This document shows, piece by piece, positions 21,670-34,639 of a stretch of 64,000 bases of DNA. The stretch spans positions 30,793,730 to 30,857,729 of the forward strand of contig OY997592.1 in the NCBI GenBank assembly GCA_963921825.1, written 5' to 3'. A model generated the notes under the pieces. That model worked only from the letters and a program-made list of their open reading frames with translations. It had not been told where the DNA came from and did not search any database. The translations under genes and the position numbers were made by a program. This stretch comes from Erodium maritimum. Taxonomy: Eukaryota > Streptophyta > Magnoliopsida > Geraniales > Geraniaceae. Numbering within the stretch: position 1 is the first letter of the stretch; every line of letters starts with the position of its first letter.

Positions 21670-23341
21670 TGTTGGGTCTCGAGGTAGGGTTGGAGATGAA
21701 CCAACTCGCAGCGGAAAATCAATGAACACCAAGAGACAATTAAAACCATGAAACACCTAACAAAGAATGGATTCACAAGAGAAAAATTCAGCACTATTTC
21801 TTACCAAAACAAGAACACCGGTTAACGAATGATTGACTTGAGTCTCCAAGATGCCTACGTATCCACATGTGAATCAAAGCCAAGTAGTTCTTCTCTTTGA
21901 GGACTGAAGAACACAAAAATGGAGGTGGGAGCTTGCCAAACCCGAAATTTTAGGGAGAGAGGGAGAGAAGTTTTGTTTCCTATTCTTGTCTTGTGTTTGT
22001 TATGTTGAAAAAAGGTGACTTAAACATAACAAACCCCATACTTGTCCAACTAAAGGCATGGGACAAGCATGGTGACAAGTAAGGTGTAAATAGGACAAAG
22101 TATGGCAAGACAAGATTCGGTTAGGTGGTGAATCACCAACACCTTAATCCTTGTCTTGCTTACTTAGTACTAATTAATCAAGACTTGATTAATTAGTTCT
22201 ACGGGCCTTTCATGGGCCTCTTGGAACATGGCCAGTGGCCATTTCCAACGAGGTCCCGTGATTCGCTCATCGCCTCCAAGCTTTCCATACCGGAAATGTC
22301 CAACATTATCCGACGCGATCAATCCCAAGACTCCAAGCCTTGTTTTGATCCGTAAAGTCATATTCACATACGGGCAGATGACCCAAAACCCAGTTTTGGT
22401 CATGTCCCGAGACAACTCCATTTTGGCCATTCTCCATAAATGTGTCAATGAGTTTCACCCTCCGGTGTGACCCTTAGGTTTATGCATGTCAATAGATCAA
22501 CGAAAAACCCCATTTTACTTGATCGTATTTAAGTGGCAACTAACGAGACTTTAGTATTGCCCGACACTGCATAACGAATCGACCCTATCGATTCCAACCT
22601 TTCCGTCGTCCCTGTCATTATCCTTTTATCTCCGATATCCTGATTGAGATAAGGCATATAGCCGTCATCCTTATTATTCTCAATCACTGTTCCTTGATAT
22701 GTGAGATGATTAAATATATGATACCCAGTATCATGTGCATGGCCATGCTATTCTTTCAGCCACTCTCGATCAAGCGGCCGAGAACCGATATCTTTCCCAT
22801 ACCGTAGTATGAGGGATAAATCCCTTAGCCGTCTTTCGTGTCACTCATGGAGTCTGTCCCCAAGCCAATCTTGGCCATTATGGAAGCCCTGTTACGGACA
22901 ACGTTAGGCTCAGGTCAAACTCAGTTGTTTACTGCATAGCGATCACAAAGACTCCTTGGTCTAAGGATACATGACAAGCTACGACAATGAATATGTTCAT
23001 GACTTGATCTATGGCACATATTCATGTCGGGTCGTCCAATATCATGTCTCACATGATATCTATGATCAGACTCCGGAATCCCATTCTAATGACTAACAAA
23101 ACGTAAGCCATAAAGAGCCATCTTTCATACTACTCGCTTCTAGTGAAGCTTTGTTGACAGGGACCCATCGAGTGTGATCTATCTTGATCTATGGTTCTAT
23201 TCGCATTGTGGGCGTAGATCAGAGCACACATCGATCTATTACTCCAACATATAAGTAATATAAAGCCGCTTTAATATTATCGCCAGCGATGATATATACA
23301 TTTTGACATTTAGGATTGAACTACGTGCATTAAGGTTAACA
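21670..23341 (-). repeat. Copia LTR (3' LTR in element sense)
   Basis: TGTTGGGTCTCG...GGTTAACA, 1672 bp. The adjoining internal bases on the plus strand, ATCTCCCACTTTCCC, are the complement of a purine tract ending GTGGGAGAT, the polypurine tract that primes plus-strand synthesis. Confidence 0.9.
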
Positions 23342-23479
23342 ATCTCCCACTTTCCCTAGTTCCAATCTAAACTCAAATATGTCCCCATCAACTTTACATG
23401 TCTAACATGTTTAGGCAACAACACTACCTTAGTCAAAGGGTTGGCTAGGTTATTATCTGTTGCAATATAGGCTATCTTC

Positions 23480-25449
23480 ACTTCACCTCGGTTCAGTATT
23501 TCTCTGATGAGGTGGATACGCCGTAGTACATGTGTGGATTTGTTATGCGATATGGGCTTTTAGCTTGCGCAATGGCCCTTGTGTTGTCGCAAAATGGATT
23601 CACCGGGATGGATGGGTTTTTAATTACACCCAACCCTGCCGTGAATTTCCAAATCCACATATCCTGATTGACTTGTAAAGTCATCTGGATTTGTCTTGGA
23701 ATACTAGCGTCTACTCATCCTTTGACGACTAGTTCAACATCATCTTTCCCCGGGTTAGACTGATGTCTACTGGTACAACATAAGGCTTACGAGACATTCG
23801 GTCTCGTACATGTCATGGCGTATATGATCGATCCTGCCCCTAGGCGCATGGGATTCGCATCATCCATTTTAGCTCATCAGGTGTCTTAGGACACTGAGTC
23901 TTGCTGAGATGAACGCCATGACTAAATCCTTTCTTTGAATCGATTAGTGAGAACCTACTCAATGCCTTGTTCACATAAGTTCCCTGACTTAAATCCAAGA
24001 CCATCTAGGTGCGATCTCTACATATCTTAATCCCTAAGATATAAGAAGCATCGCCTAAGTCCTTTATTGAAAAACACTTCCTCAACCAAGCTTTAGTCTC
24101 GTGCAAGGTTGGGATGTCGTTTTCAATGAGAACCAGAAAGGTAGTCTTGCTCCCACTAGCTTTCTTATAAACGCAAGATTCATCCTCGTTCTTGATTAAA
24201 CCAAATCCATTTACAGCTTCATCAAAATGAAGGTTCCAAGCGACGAACACCATGTTCTTACTGGGATTGTAAAAGTAGTATCCCCTTGTTGCTTTGGGAT
24301 ACCACACGAAGGTGCATATCTTAGATCTTGGTTCGAGCTTAGTCTAAACAAATGTTTCACATAAGCCTCGCAACAACAAATCTTTAGGAAGGACAAAGCG
24401 GGGATCATCCCGTACCATTTTTAAAATGGTGTCCCTTCCACACCCTTCGTCGAGGCCCGATTCACTATGAATGCAGTCGTCTCTAGAGCATAACCCCAGA
24501 AAGAGATTGGGAGATCAGTCCAACTAATCATGGAACAGACCATTGTCTAATAATGTCCGAATTCTCCGCGTGGCTACACCTTTTAACTACAGTATCCTAG
24601 GAGGAGTCCATTCCAAAAGGATCCCATTCTCTTTCAGATGATCTAATAACTCTGTGGTCAAGTATTTTCCACCTCGATCCAATCAAAGTGCCTTAATACC
24701 TTTGTCGAGCTGGTTTTCTACTTTAGTCTTAAACTCTTTGAATTTATCAAAAGCTTTAGACTTATGTCTCACCGAATCGACATAACCATATTTACTGTAA
24801 TCATCAGTAAATGTGATAAAGTTGCTAAAACCCCTCATGGCAAGTGAACTTATTGGTCTACACACATTCGAGTGTATCAGCCCCAATAATTCACCCGCCC
24901 TTTCACCGCGATCAATAAAGGGCGCTTTAGTCATTTTTCCCATCAAACAAACCTTGCACCTATCGATCGAATGGACCTGAAAGCCCACACTTCTGAAGAG
25001 TTGATAGACACTTCTTGTTTATGAGGCCCAAATGATAGTGTCATAACAGAGTTAGGTTTAAATCGTTGGATTTAGACCTCTTGGTATTAACATAATATAT
25101 AGAACTTGAGGCATTGTTACCCATATCTAATATGTACAATCCTCCAACCAAGTTAGTACTGGTATAAAACATATCATTGCATAGAACATTGAAAACTCCA
25201 TTTCCAATATTACCATTATATCCTTCCTTGTCAAACACGGATGCAGATATAATATTCCTACTAAAAGTAGGTATGAAATATACATTATACATACTAAGAC
25301 AAGGCCACTTGGCAAAGCAAGACTCATGGATCCTACAGTAGTTGCCACAACCCTGAGTTCCACTTCGTGCTTTCCAAACCTCTCCTACATTCATCCATTA
25401 TATGTTAGTGCATGTGTGCGATTCAGTCCTGGTATCAATACCCATGAAT
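23480..25449 (-). pseudogene. Partial Copia pol relic
   Basis: In minus-strand order: a protease/pre-integrase side part (25394-25041, ends in YILDMGNNASSSIYYVNTKR), a pre-integrase and integrase part (24988-24683, RCKVCLMGKMTKAPFIDRGE and FITFTDDYSKYGYV), reverse transcriptase part (24307-24005, ESCVYKKASGSKTTFLVLIE, DLGDASYILGIKI) and an RNase H part (23684-23493, CDNTRAIAQAKSP). Broken in several places. Confidence 0.82.
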
Positions 25450-26500
25450 CTTTCATGGGCCTCTTGGAACATGGCCCGTGGCCATTTCCAACGAGGTCCC
25501 GTGATTCGCTCATCGCCTCCAAGCTTTCCATACCGGAAATGTCCAATATTATCCGACGTGATCAATCCCAAGACTCCAAGCCTTGTCTTGATCCGTAAAG
25601 TCCTATTCACATACGGGCACATGACCCAAAACCCAGTTTTGGTCATGTCCCGAGACAACTCCCTTTTGGCCATTCTCCATAAATGTGTCAATGAGTTTCA
25701 CCCTCCGGTGTGACCCTTAGGTTTATGCATGTCAATAGATCAACGAAAAAACCCATTTTACTTGATCCTATTTAAGTGGCAACTAACGAGACTTTAGTAT
25801 TGCTTGACACTACATAACGAATCGACCCTGTCGATTCTAACCTTTCCGTGGTCCCTATCATTATCCTTTTATCTCCGATATCCTGATTGAGATAAGGCAT
25901 AGAGCCATCATCCTTATTATTCTCAATCACTGTTCCTTGATATGTGAGATGACTGAATATATGATACCCAGTATCATGTGCATGGCCATGCTATTCTTTC
26001 AGTCACTCTCGATCAAGCGGCCGGGAACCGATATCTTTCCCATACCGTAGTATAAGGGATAAATCCCTTAACCGTCTTTCGTGTCACTCATGCAGTCCGT
26101 CCCCAAGCCAATCATGGCCGTTATGGAAGCTCTGTTACTGACAACGTTAGGCTCATGTCAAACTCAGTTGTTTACTGCATAGCGATCACAAAGACTCCTT
26201 GGTCTAAGGATACATGACAAGCTACGACAATGAATATGTTCATGACTTGATCTATGGAACATATTCATGTCGGGTCGTCCAATATCATGTCTCACATGAT
26301 ATCTATGATCTGACTTCGGAATCCCATTGAGTGTGATCTATCTCGATCTATGGTTAAATTCGCATTATGGGCATAGATCAGAGCACACATCAATCTATTA
26401 CTCTAACACATAAGTAATATAAAGCCGCTTTAATTTTATTGCTAACGATGATATATACATTTGAACATTTAGGATTGAACTACGGGCATTAAGGCTAACA
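25450..26500 (-). repeat. Copia LTR, partial (5' LTR in element sense)
   Basis: Matches the outer 1.05 kb of the family LTR and ends at ...AAGGCTAACA. A few percent different from the left LTR of the same element by eye. Confidence 0.88.
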
Positions 26501-27955
26501 CAGACATACCAGGTTGTAGTGGCTAAACAATGGAAGGTAATATTTACTCATCCTCAGTCAAAACAAGGTTTACATATTCATACTGGTTATGTGTTAGTTC
26601 ATACTCAGCAACTACAAGCAATATCAAAAGAAGTTCATATCACTCTGGGGTAAAAATTCCATATAGTTTGGATCTCACAATAGATTCAAATTTTCCTCAA
26701 CTACAGATTTTAAATCCATGGTCGCCATACAACAACTCCTCAGAAAATATATACAAGTGACTCTGATCCTTGTGCATCTAGATCAGACTCGGGCTATGTT
26801 GGTGAGAATTCTAAAGAGGATCACTCTGAAAATTCAAACTCCATGGAAGGACAATTGAAAATTTCGACAGAACCAGAAGACTTGCCTTGTGCTGAAGAAG
26901 GGTCCTTAAATTCCAATAGGGCTAATGGTAGATTTTCAGTTGGAACAGATTTGGTGGCTAAGGATGATCCAATTATTTCAGACAGATTTAATGCTATTCT
27001 GGTGGTTGGTACACGGTTAGAATGTATTGATGACCTTTGGTATTAGAAAGAACATTATGTGCTGAGTTTTCTATGATTAATGTTACACCTGAATTTATTG
27101 TGCCCCAAACTCTTTCTACTATTATGCATTATGATCAAGTGATTCAAGAGGATCAGCAATTAATTGTTAAAGATACTTATGATAGTGAGGAAAGAGCTAG
27201 AGAAGAACCTCAGTAGCAAGAAGGTTAAGAAGACGAGGTTGCAACTCAAAAGAATCTTCTCTCTAGAATTGTTACATCAACTATCTCTCCTCAACATACC
27301 AGTTCAGTTACAACAACAAGCACATCCAATGCAGTTAACTTCCCTCATTTGCTCTGCTCGGGAGACTGAAATCCCTTCCATCTCAAAAGAAGAGAGGACA
27401 AAGTAAGTGAGCATTTAATGAAAGAGAATGCTTTATCCTTGGTTGGAGCGGAGCATTCGTTGAAAAAGTAGGTTTTATCTCTTTGTGGTCCTACAAAAAT
27501 GGGGGGAGGGGGTGACCTTAGTTGTATCTGACATGGGAAAGGATTGCAGCCCCCTCAACTCAGATCAAGAGGGTCCACTAGTGCTGGATTTTTTGGAAAC
27601 TGGGATAGAAAATCTTCACAATCTTTCCTCTCCTCTACTTTCACCACAAGTACAAGAAGTTGCAGACTTTCTAGGGTTGGGTTCAACTTCTCATAACAAC
27701 ACTTTGACAGCTTCCAAAGTTAAACTAAAATGGAAGAAAAATTCAAACAAATGCCTATCACGTTCATATGTCATAATGTTAAAGCTGAAAGACAAAATGG
27801 CTCCATTATCATCTCAGCCAGCTCATGAGCAAAAGTTAAACTTTCTCAAAGAAGGCTCGGAGGCAAAGAAAGCTTGGGGATTTGGAAAAACCATTGGCTT
27901 GAAATCTAAGCTTGGTGATGATTCTATAATACAAAGACTTAAGAGTCTTGATGAT
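26501..27955 (+). pseudogene. LINE ORF1 region (C-terminal half), decayed
   Basis: The sequence leads without another gene into the ORF2 start at 29191 once the TRIM insertion is set aside. Segments read YQVVVAKQWKVIFTHPQSKQ (about 26507-26570) and an acidic, serine-rich run at 26843-27046 with RFNAILVVG. The 27485-28015 frame contains a basic run (KVKLKWKKNSNKC) and AWGFGKTIGLKSKLGDDSII just before the insertion. Such low-conservation C-terminal parts fit plant L1 ORF1, an RNA-binding protein, but no CCHC motif or DUF4283 domain was seen, so the assignment rests on position. Frames are broken by stops. Confidence 0.5.
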
Positions 27956-29055
27956 TGTAAAATTCTGAAATTATTATTGATAGTACTTGATATTCTTGAT
28001 GTTTCAATACAATGAGAGTACCCCTTTATATAGGGTTTAACTCTATGGAAAATAGGAAATACTAATACTAAACAACATAGGAAACCTAACTTAACTAGAA
28101 TAAGAAATACTTGTAAACTGAAAATAAACTAAACTCTAACACTCCCCCTCACGTGCAAATCGGATAACGAGTCTTGCACGTGGACGAAGAATAAATTTCA
28201 AATTCCTTCATGTTGTTGCTTCACCACTATGATGTTGTTGCCGAAGACTGAGATTTTTTTTTCAACACTCCCCCTCACGTGTAGGTTTGATCATCTACAC
28301 GTGGGCCATAGCAGGTCTGGACATCGGCATATGTACCGGAGACCAATAACGGCTTTTTAAAGCCTAAGACGATCTGCAGCCATTGGCTCATACCCTGATT
28401 TTACGGACGCACGATTCAGCTTCGAGCAATTAAAACACGATGGAGCAAAACATCTTCACGCAAGTCGCATAAAGACAATGCGAAACAACTTCAAGCAACT
28501 ATGTCACATGACGCTGCAAAAAATTTCAAGCAACGACGTCCCATAACGACGATGCAAAACAACTTCGAGAAACTAAGTCGCATAACGACGGTGCGAAACT
28601 TTGAGCAACTACCTCGTATAACGACGGTGCGAAACATCTTCAAGTAAGCACGACGATGGTGCAAACCATGCCAACATGAACAGTACCCCCGTGAACAGCA
28701 CAGACATGAACAGTACCACATGAACATTGTTGCGGATGAACAGTGTCACAGATGAACAGTAAATCTCCTATGAACAATGCCTTTCCCACCCGCTAAATCA
28801 TATATTAACGAGTGGGCAAAGCAATATCCCACGAAAAACTAACCTAGGATCAATTAGGCTCTGATACCATGTAAAATTCTGAAATTATTATTGATGAATG
28901 TTGATATTCTTGGCGTTTCAATACAATGAGAGTACCCCTTTATATAGGGTTTAACTCTATGCGAAATAGGAAATACTAATACTAAACAACATAGGAAACC
29001 TAGCTTAACTAGAGTACAAAATACTTGTAAACTGAAAATAAACTAAACTCTAACA
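27956..29055 (-). mobile_element. TRIM-like miniature LTR element, 1100 bp, structurally whole
   Basis: Two 186-bp LTRs (27956-28141 and 28870-29055) flank a 728-bp non-coding interior. ATGAT lies on both sides (27951-27955 and 29056-29060), a perfect target duplication. Next to the right LTR the plus strand has GGCTCTGATACCA, a primer site complementary to initiator-Met tRNA. Next to the left LTR is CTCCCCCTCACGTG, the complement of a polypurine tract. Hence minus orientation. It carries no gag or pol and depends on proteins of other elements. The LTRs differ at about 13 of 186 sites by eye, implying an age of a few million years at usual plant rates. Confidence 0.9.
28142..28869. repeat. 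Interior of the TRIM-like element with short imperfect repeats
   Basis: Units like AACGACGGTGCGAAAC and CTTCAAGCAACT recur about every 35-45 bases from 28440 to 28650, then ATGAACAGTACC-type units from 28675 to 28765. No coding potential in either strand. Confidence 0.7.
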
Positions 29056-30124
29056 ATGATCTTACTCAAAATATAGAATTGGATGATTGATCAGAAGATG
29101 AATTCTTAGATCTAGACAAAGATGGTGATTTTGATCCTACTCTCATGATGGGCTCTACTCCCATCAACCTCTCATCTCTATAATATAGCAATGAAATTCG
29201 TCTCATGGAATGTGAGAGGAATCTCCTCTAGTAAAAAGAGGAAAAATCTCAATTTCTTGATCCACAAGCAATGTACAGATTTTATATTGTTATAGGAAAC
29301 AAAGTTACAAGCCTTGCCTCAGAATTTTCCAAGGATGTGTGGACTATCTTGGGAATGGAAAGCTGCTGCTATAGATGATGTGAGATCTTCAGGTGGGATC
29401 ATTTTAATGTGGAAGAAAAAAGGATACAATTCTTCATCTGTTAAACCTATCCAAGGAGCTCTATTATGGTTTGGTATTCTTCCACAGATAAATCAAAACT
29501 GTTTCATTATTAATATTTATGCTTCCACTAATCCTCAAACCAGAGCCTCTCGGTGGATGAATATTGAGAGGGAGATATTTAATCTAAAGAGGTTACTCCA
29601 TGTCCTAACGTCGTACTGCGCTTAATTGTCAAATCCACACCCAAACTTTGGAAAATTGTCAAATAGTAACAAATTTCAAAACTGAATTATTAAAAACCAA
29701 AAAGTACTGTTTAAATGGACTATTTCCGTGAACAGTGACTCACGTGCGTCTCACGTGACTCATTTTATAATGGAGCTTGGGCGAGCTGAGGTCACGAAGA
29801 GATGAAGTTCGAAGTTCGGACACAAAGAGATGAAGTCCAAAGAGTTGAGGTAAAGAGATGAGGTCACGAAGAGATGAAGTTCGACCAAGTTAACGTCCGA
29901 AGGAAGAACATATTTGAGGGAAAACTCGACTTTTCACTTGGCCAAGTTAACGTCCGTTTAAAATTAGAAACAGTTGGCAATTTCAGTTAATTGACCGTTA
30001 CTATATGGCAATTTTAGTTTTATAGGGTTAGGATTTAACAATTTCTGAAAGTTGGGAGTTAGGACGAGGAGTAACCCCTAATCTAAATTCAGAATTCTAG
30101 ATTATTATGGGTGGTGACTTCAAT
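29056..30124 (+). pseudogene. LINE ORF1 end and ORF2 start (endonuclease)
   Basis: The ORF1 tail is acidic (DFDPTLMM near 29130) and ends close to 29180. ORF2 starts at 29191 with MKFVSWNVRGI, the canonical N-terminus of the plant L1 apurinic-type endonuclease. An ETKL catalytic block is at 29296-29307, just after an in-frame TAG. SWEWKAAAIDDVRSSGGIIL and NIYASTNPQTRA follow (to about 29550). The region 29625-30060 has lost frame and the GGDFN block reappears at about 30105-30120. The copy cannot make active enzyme. Confidence 0.8.
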
Positions 30125-30869
30125 TGTAAGAACCACTCCCGGTCAACGACAGTCAAACCTGCGAAAAACAGGAAAATTTAAAAATTTTAAGACAGACACT
30201 TAAATTAACCTAAATTGACCCCGAGGGTCATACCAGACTTAAGTTGACCCCGTTATCGACCAAAATGAGTTCCGGGGGACTCAGGGTGTCACGCCCCAAT
30301 TTCAGCGAACCGAACTCGGGACGCGAACCTTTAAAACACGAATACTTAAAACCTGTTTTCAATAAAAGCTTTGACATTTCCATTTACTTCTCAAAAATAA
30401 TAATAGTATTTACAATACAAAAGCGTCCCGACAAGTGGACAAGGTACACATCCGTCACTAGACCCAACAAAAGTAAAGACCAGACTCCGCTCCAAGCTCC
30501 AAGGACTTCAAGAGCTAACCTAGTCCGTCCGGTGATCAGTACCCGTAGGAAAAGCAGCTAGGGGTGAGCGTTCGCTCACCTCCACGGATAACAGACTGAC
30601 TAAGGCATAACTAGTAGATAAAGCCAATGACACTAAAACCAAACCCAACACCGGGACTACAGTCCCCAACTCAAGTAACCAACTGACCCACGACTCATTA
30701 CTTTCCTCAACAGACTCAACACTCGATAACACAATGTAGACCCGACACGACTATCGACGACTTCCTCAAGGACACCACAGAAAGACTACACAACGCCAAA
30801 CAAGATCACAAAGGATCGCACACCAGCTGCTCGGTAACCAATCTCAATCAGGTCAGGGTTCGACCTATC

Positions 30870-31075
30870 GCAATTCCTCGACACGAAGTCGGATCAGGCT
30901 GTCGACCTTTCAAACTCGCAATTCATCGACACTAAGTCGGATCAGGCTGTCGACCTTTAGAACTCGCAATTCATCGACACTAAGTCGGATCAGGCTGTCG
31001 ACCTTTAGAACTCGCCATTCATCGACACTAAGTCGGATCAGGCTGTCGACCTTTAGAACTCACAACTTCAGGTAA
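30870..31075. repeat. Tandem array, four units of about 53 bp
   Basis: Unit parts are CATCGACACTAAGTCGGATC, AGGCTGTCGACCTTTAGAAC and CTCGCAATT. It stands where the other Tekay-like copies have the 119-bp array, but the unit is different. Confidence 0.88.
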
Positions 31076-31129
31076 CCACAAACACAATCACAAGCAAGTT
31101 CAATCACACAGGCACTCAAGGCCACTCAA

Positions 31130-31320
31130 GACACCTCAACAATCAAACTCGGGTTCAACAACCCCACGGGCACTCACTGCCACTCAAGGCACACCAACGG
31201 TCAAGACTCGGGTTCAACAACCCCACGGGCACTCACTGCCACTCAAAACACACCAACGGTCCAGACTCGGGTTCAACAACCCCACAACGCTCACGGCCAC
31301 CCCAAAGCATCAACAGTAAG
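31130..31320. repeat. Tandem array, three units of about 60 bp
   Basis: Units contain ACTCGGGTTCAACAACCCCA, CGGGCACTCACTGCCACTCA and ACACACCAACGGTC. Counterpart of the 58-bp array at 12790. Confidence 0.85.
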
Positions 31321-32819
31321 ACACGGGCACTCATGGCCACCAATACACCAATTTAAATATACGGGCTCTAAAGGCTACCCAAACTCAACAGTAAATAATA
31401 CGGGCTCTCAAGGCCACCCAAACTCAACAATAAATAAAACGCACAACAACCTCCGGCATACTCGATGCCTCCAATAGTCCTAAGATCACTAGTTTCACAA
31501 ACAACCTCCGGGCATGGTCATATGCCTCCAGTAATTCAATTATCGCTAAGTTCTCTGTTCCTACGACACTACTAAGTGTCACATGCTTTTCTCTTAAACG
31601 CTACAACCCCGTATCATGCTTTTCTAATATTTAAATAAATCTATTCAACCCACGACACCCCGGTGTCACATGCAATTCTACTATTAACTTTCCCTAATCA
31701 GGGCCGAGATCCGGCTACTTTTCCCTACCTCGTATATAATCCCAAAAGCGCTCCAACAACACCCGAAGTACACCCAGTCACTCGCCGAGCTTCCCTTTGC
31801 CTCGGTCCGTAGCACGATCTAAAAGAATACAATTTCAAAGTACTTTTAAACTAGCACGAATAAACCGAAAATTAACATACTTAACGCCCAAACGTAACCC
31901 CAACAATGTCGATCACTCCCAAACTCCCCAATTACTCGACATTGTCGATAAAGGACCCGTAAAGGCCAGATTCGCCCGACATGGCGAATCTGCCCGGGTT
32001 TTGTTAATTGCCTTCCGGGGCTCCAAAAGCCCCCGTTTTCGTTTCTACGGTCTTAGAATATTTCAAGGAACCCAACGCACTTGAAGGAATCGAATTCCGA
32101 CTTCTAAGTCAATTTATTAACGTTTAAAGTTTCTAAAACCCGTTAATTACAACTTCTCCAATTTAATTCCAATTTTCGATTCGGTTTAGGGTAAATGGTC
32201 CGGGGAACATTTTAAACCACCCGAACATTAAAACCCGAGCAACCCAGCACGTGGGCCCCACCCAAGAGGCTTGGCCGTGCCCTAGGGTTCAAGGAGAGGG
32301 GCTCGGCCACCATGTGGTGGCTGCTGCCAGCTCCGGCCACCACCCACGGTGGCCGGAGCTCCTCCCGAGCCTCCGGTCGCCGGAAAACGTCATTCTTCAC
32401 CTCCAACCACCTCCAAAACGTCTCCAACTATCCCCCAAACTCACTACAACCCTAACCCTTAGTTTATAACCAAACCCTAGCTTTCAAGAAAATAATCAAA
32501 ACGAGAATCGGTTTGGGTATTACCGTAGAGGAGGATGAGGGGAACGGGATTGCTCTTTGCTTTGAATCGATCCAAGGGCTTGATCACAAACCCTAGCTCA
32601 ACTTCCCTTCTTCTCTCTTCTTCTTCTTCTCCTTCTCTCTCTAAAACCTCTCTTCTTCTTTATAATTTAATTCAACTAACAACTAACTCCAATTTCCCTT
32701 CCTTTTAACCTAAGTTTTGGCCACCCCTTACAACCACACACTTTCCCCCCAAAACTAACACCACCAATTAGTTGACAAGTGTCAAGGTGGGTCCCACACC
32801 TTTTGGAAAATATCTAGGT

Positions 32820-34505
32820 TTGGGTCTCGAGGTAGGGTTGGAGATGAACCACCTCGCAGCGGAAAATCAATGAAAACCAAGAGACGATTTAAACCATGAA
32901 ACAACTAACAAAGAATGGATTCACAAGAGAAAAATTCAGCACTAGTTCTTACCAAAACAAGAACACCGGTTAACGAATGATTGGCTTGAGTCTCCAAGAC
33001 GCCTACGTATCCACATGGGAATCAAAGCCACGTAGTTCTTCTCTTTGAGGACTCAAGAACACAAAAATGGAGGTGGAAACTAGCCAAACCCGAAATGGCC
33101 ATGGAAGAGGGAGAGAAAATGTGTTTCCTATTCTTGTCTTGTGTTTGTTATGTTGAAAAAAGATGACTTAAACATAACAAAACCCATACTTGTCCAACTA
33201 AAGGCATGGGACAAGTATGGTGTCAAGTAAGGTGTAAATAGGACAAAGTATGACAAGACAAGATTGGGTTAGGTGGTAAATCACCAACACCTTAATCTTT
33301 GTCTTGCTTACTTAGTACTAATTAATCAAGACTTGATTAATTAGTTCCATGGGCCTTGGTTGCATGGGCCTTTCATGGGCCTCTTGGAACATGGCCCGTG
33401 GCCATTTCCAACGAGGTCCCGTGATTCGCTCAACGTCTCCAAGCCTTCCATACCGGAAATGTCCAACATTATCCGACGCGATCAATCCCAAGACTCCAAG
33501 CCTTGTCTCGATCCGTAAAGTCCTATTCACTTACGGGCACATGACCCAAAACCCAGTTTTGGTCATGTCCCGAGACAACTCCCTTTTGGCCATTCTCCAT
33601 AAATGTGTCAATGAGTTTCATCCTCCGGTGTGACCCTTAGGTTTATGCATGTCAATAGATCAACGTAAAATCCCATTTTACTTGATCCTATTTAAGTGGC
33701 AACTAACGAGACTTTAGTATTGCCTGACACTGTATAGCGAATCGACCCTGTCGATTCTAACCTTTCCGTCGTCCCTGTCATTATCCTTTTATCTCCGATA
33801 TCCTAATTGAGATAAGGCATAGAGCCGTCATCCTTATTATTCTCAATCACTGTTCCTTGATATGTGAGATGACTGAAGATATGATACCCATTATCATGTG
33901 CATGGCCATGCTATTCTTTCAGTCACTCTCGATCAAGCGGCTGAGAACCGATATCTTTCCCATACCTCAGTATGAGGGATAAATCCCTTAGCCGCCTTTC
34001 GTGTCACTCATGTAGCCCATCCCCAAGCCAATCCTGGCCGTTATGGAAGCCCTGTTACGGACAACGTTAGGCTCAGGTCAAACTCAGTTGTTGACTACAT
34101 AGCGATCACAAAGACTCCTTGGTCTAAGGATACATGACAAGCTACAACACTGAATATGTTCATGACTTAATCTATGGCACATATTCAGGACGGGTCGTCC
34201 AATATCATGTCCCACATGATATCTATGATCAGACTCCGGAATCCCATTCCAATGACTAACAGAACGTAAGCGATAAAGAGCCATCTTTCATACTAGTCGC
34301 TTCTAGTGAAGCTTTGTTGACTAGGGACCCATCGAGTGTGATCTATCTCGATCTATGGTTCTATTCGCATGGTAGGCATAGATCAGAGCACACATCGATA
34401 TATTACTCCAACACATAAGTAATATAAAGCCGCTTTAATTTTATTGCTAACGATGATATATACATTTGGACATTTAGGATTGAACTACGGGCACTAAGAC
34501 TAACA
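32820..34505 (-). repeat. Copia LTR (3' LTR in element sense)
   Basis: About 1686 bp, TTGGGTCTCGAGG...AAGACTAACA, followed by ATCTCCCACTTGCCC, complement of the polypurine tract. Confidence 0.9.
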
Positions 34506-34639
34506 ATCTCCCACTTGCCCTAGTTCCAATCTAAACTCCAATATGTCCCCATCGACTTTGCATGTCTAACATGTTCAGGCAGTGACACTGCCTCAGTCAA
34601 AGGGTTGGCTATGTTATCATCTGTTGCAATATCGGTTAT

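Larger units (their letters stand above)
21670..26500 (-). mobile_element. Ty1/Copia element, minus strand, incomplete
   Basis: One LTR at 21670-23341 and part of the other at 25450-26500 flank a partial internal region with protease-side, pre-integrase, integrase, reverse transcriptase and RNase H pieces. GAGAC on the left (21665-21669) and CAGAC on the right (26501-26505) look like a 5-bp duplication with one change. The element is broken and internally shortened. It sits in the same LINE-bearing sequence as the solo LTR at 18732. Confidence 0.88.
30125..32819 (-). repeat. Tekay-like LTR with a head-to-head LTR start at its left border
   Basis: 30287-32819 is a minus-oriented LTR (TGTCACGCCCCAATTTC...) related to those at 11668 and 56284. 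Directly before it, 30125-30286 is the first 162 bases of the same LTR type in plus orientation (TGTAAGAACCACTCCCGG...GGGGACTCAGGG). The simplest reading is one Tekay-like LTR entered near the start of another in opposite orientation. No internal genes are attached. The right side passes into a Copia LTR at 32820. Confidence 0.8.

Noticed and set aside
28491-28727. 78-codon cysteine-rich frame on the minus strand
   Set aside because: It spans short repeats in the non-coding interior of the TRIM-like element.
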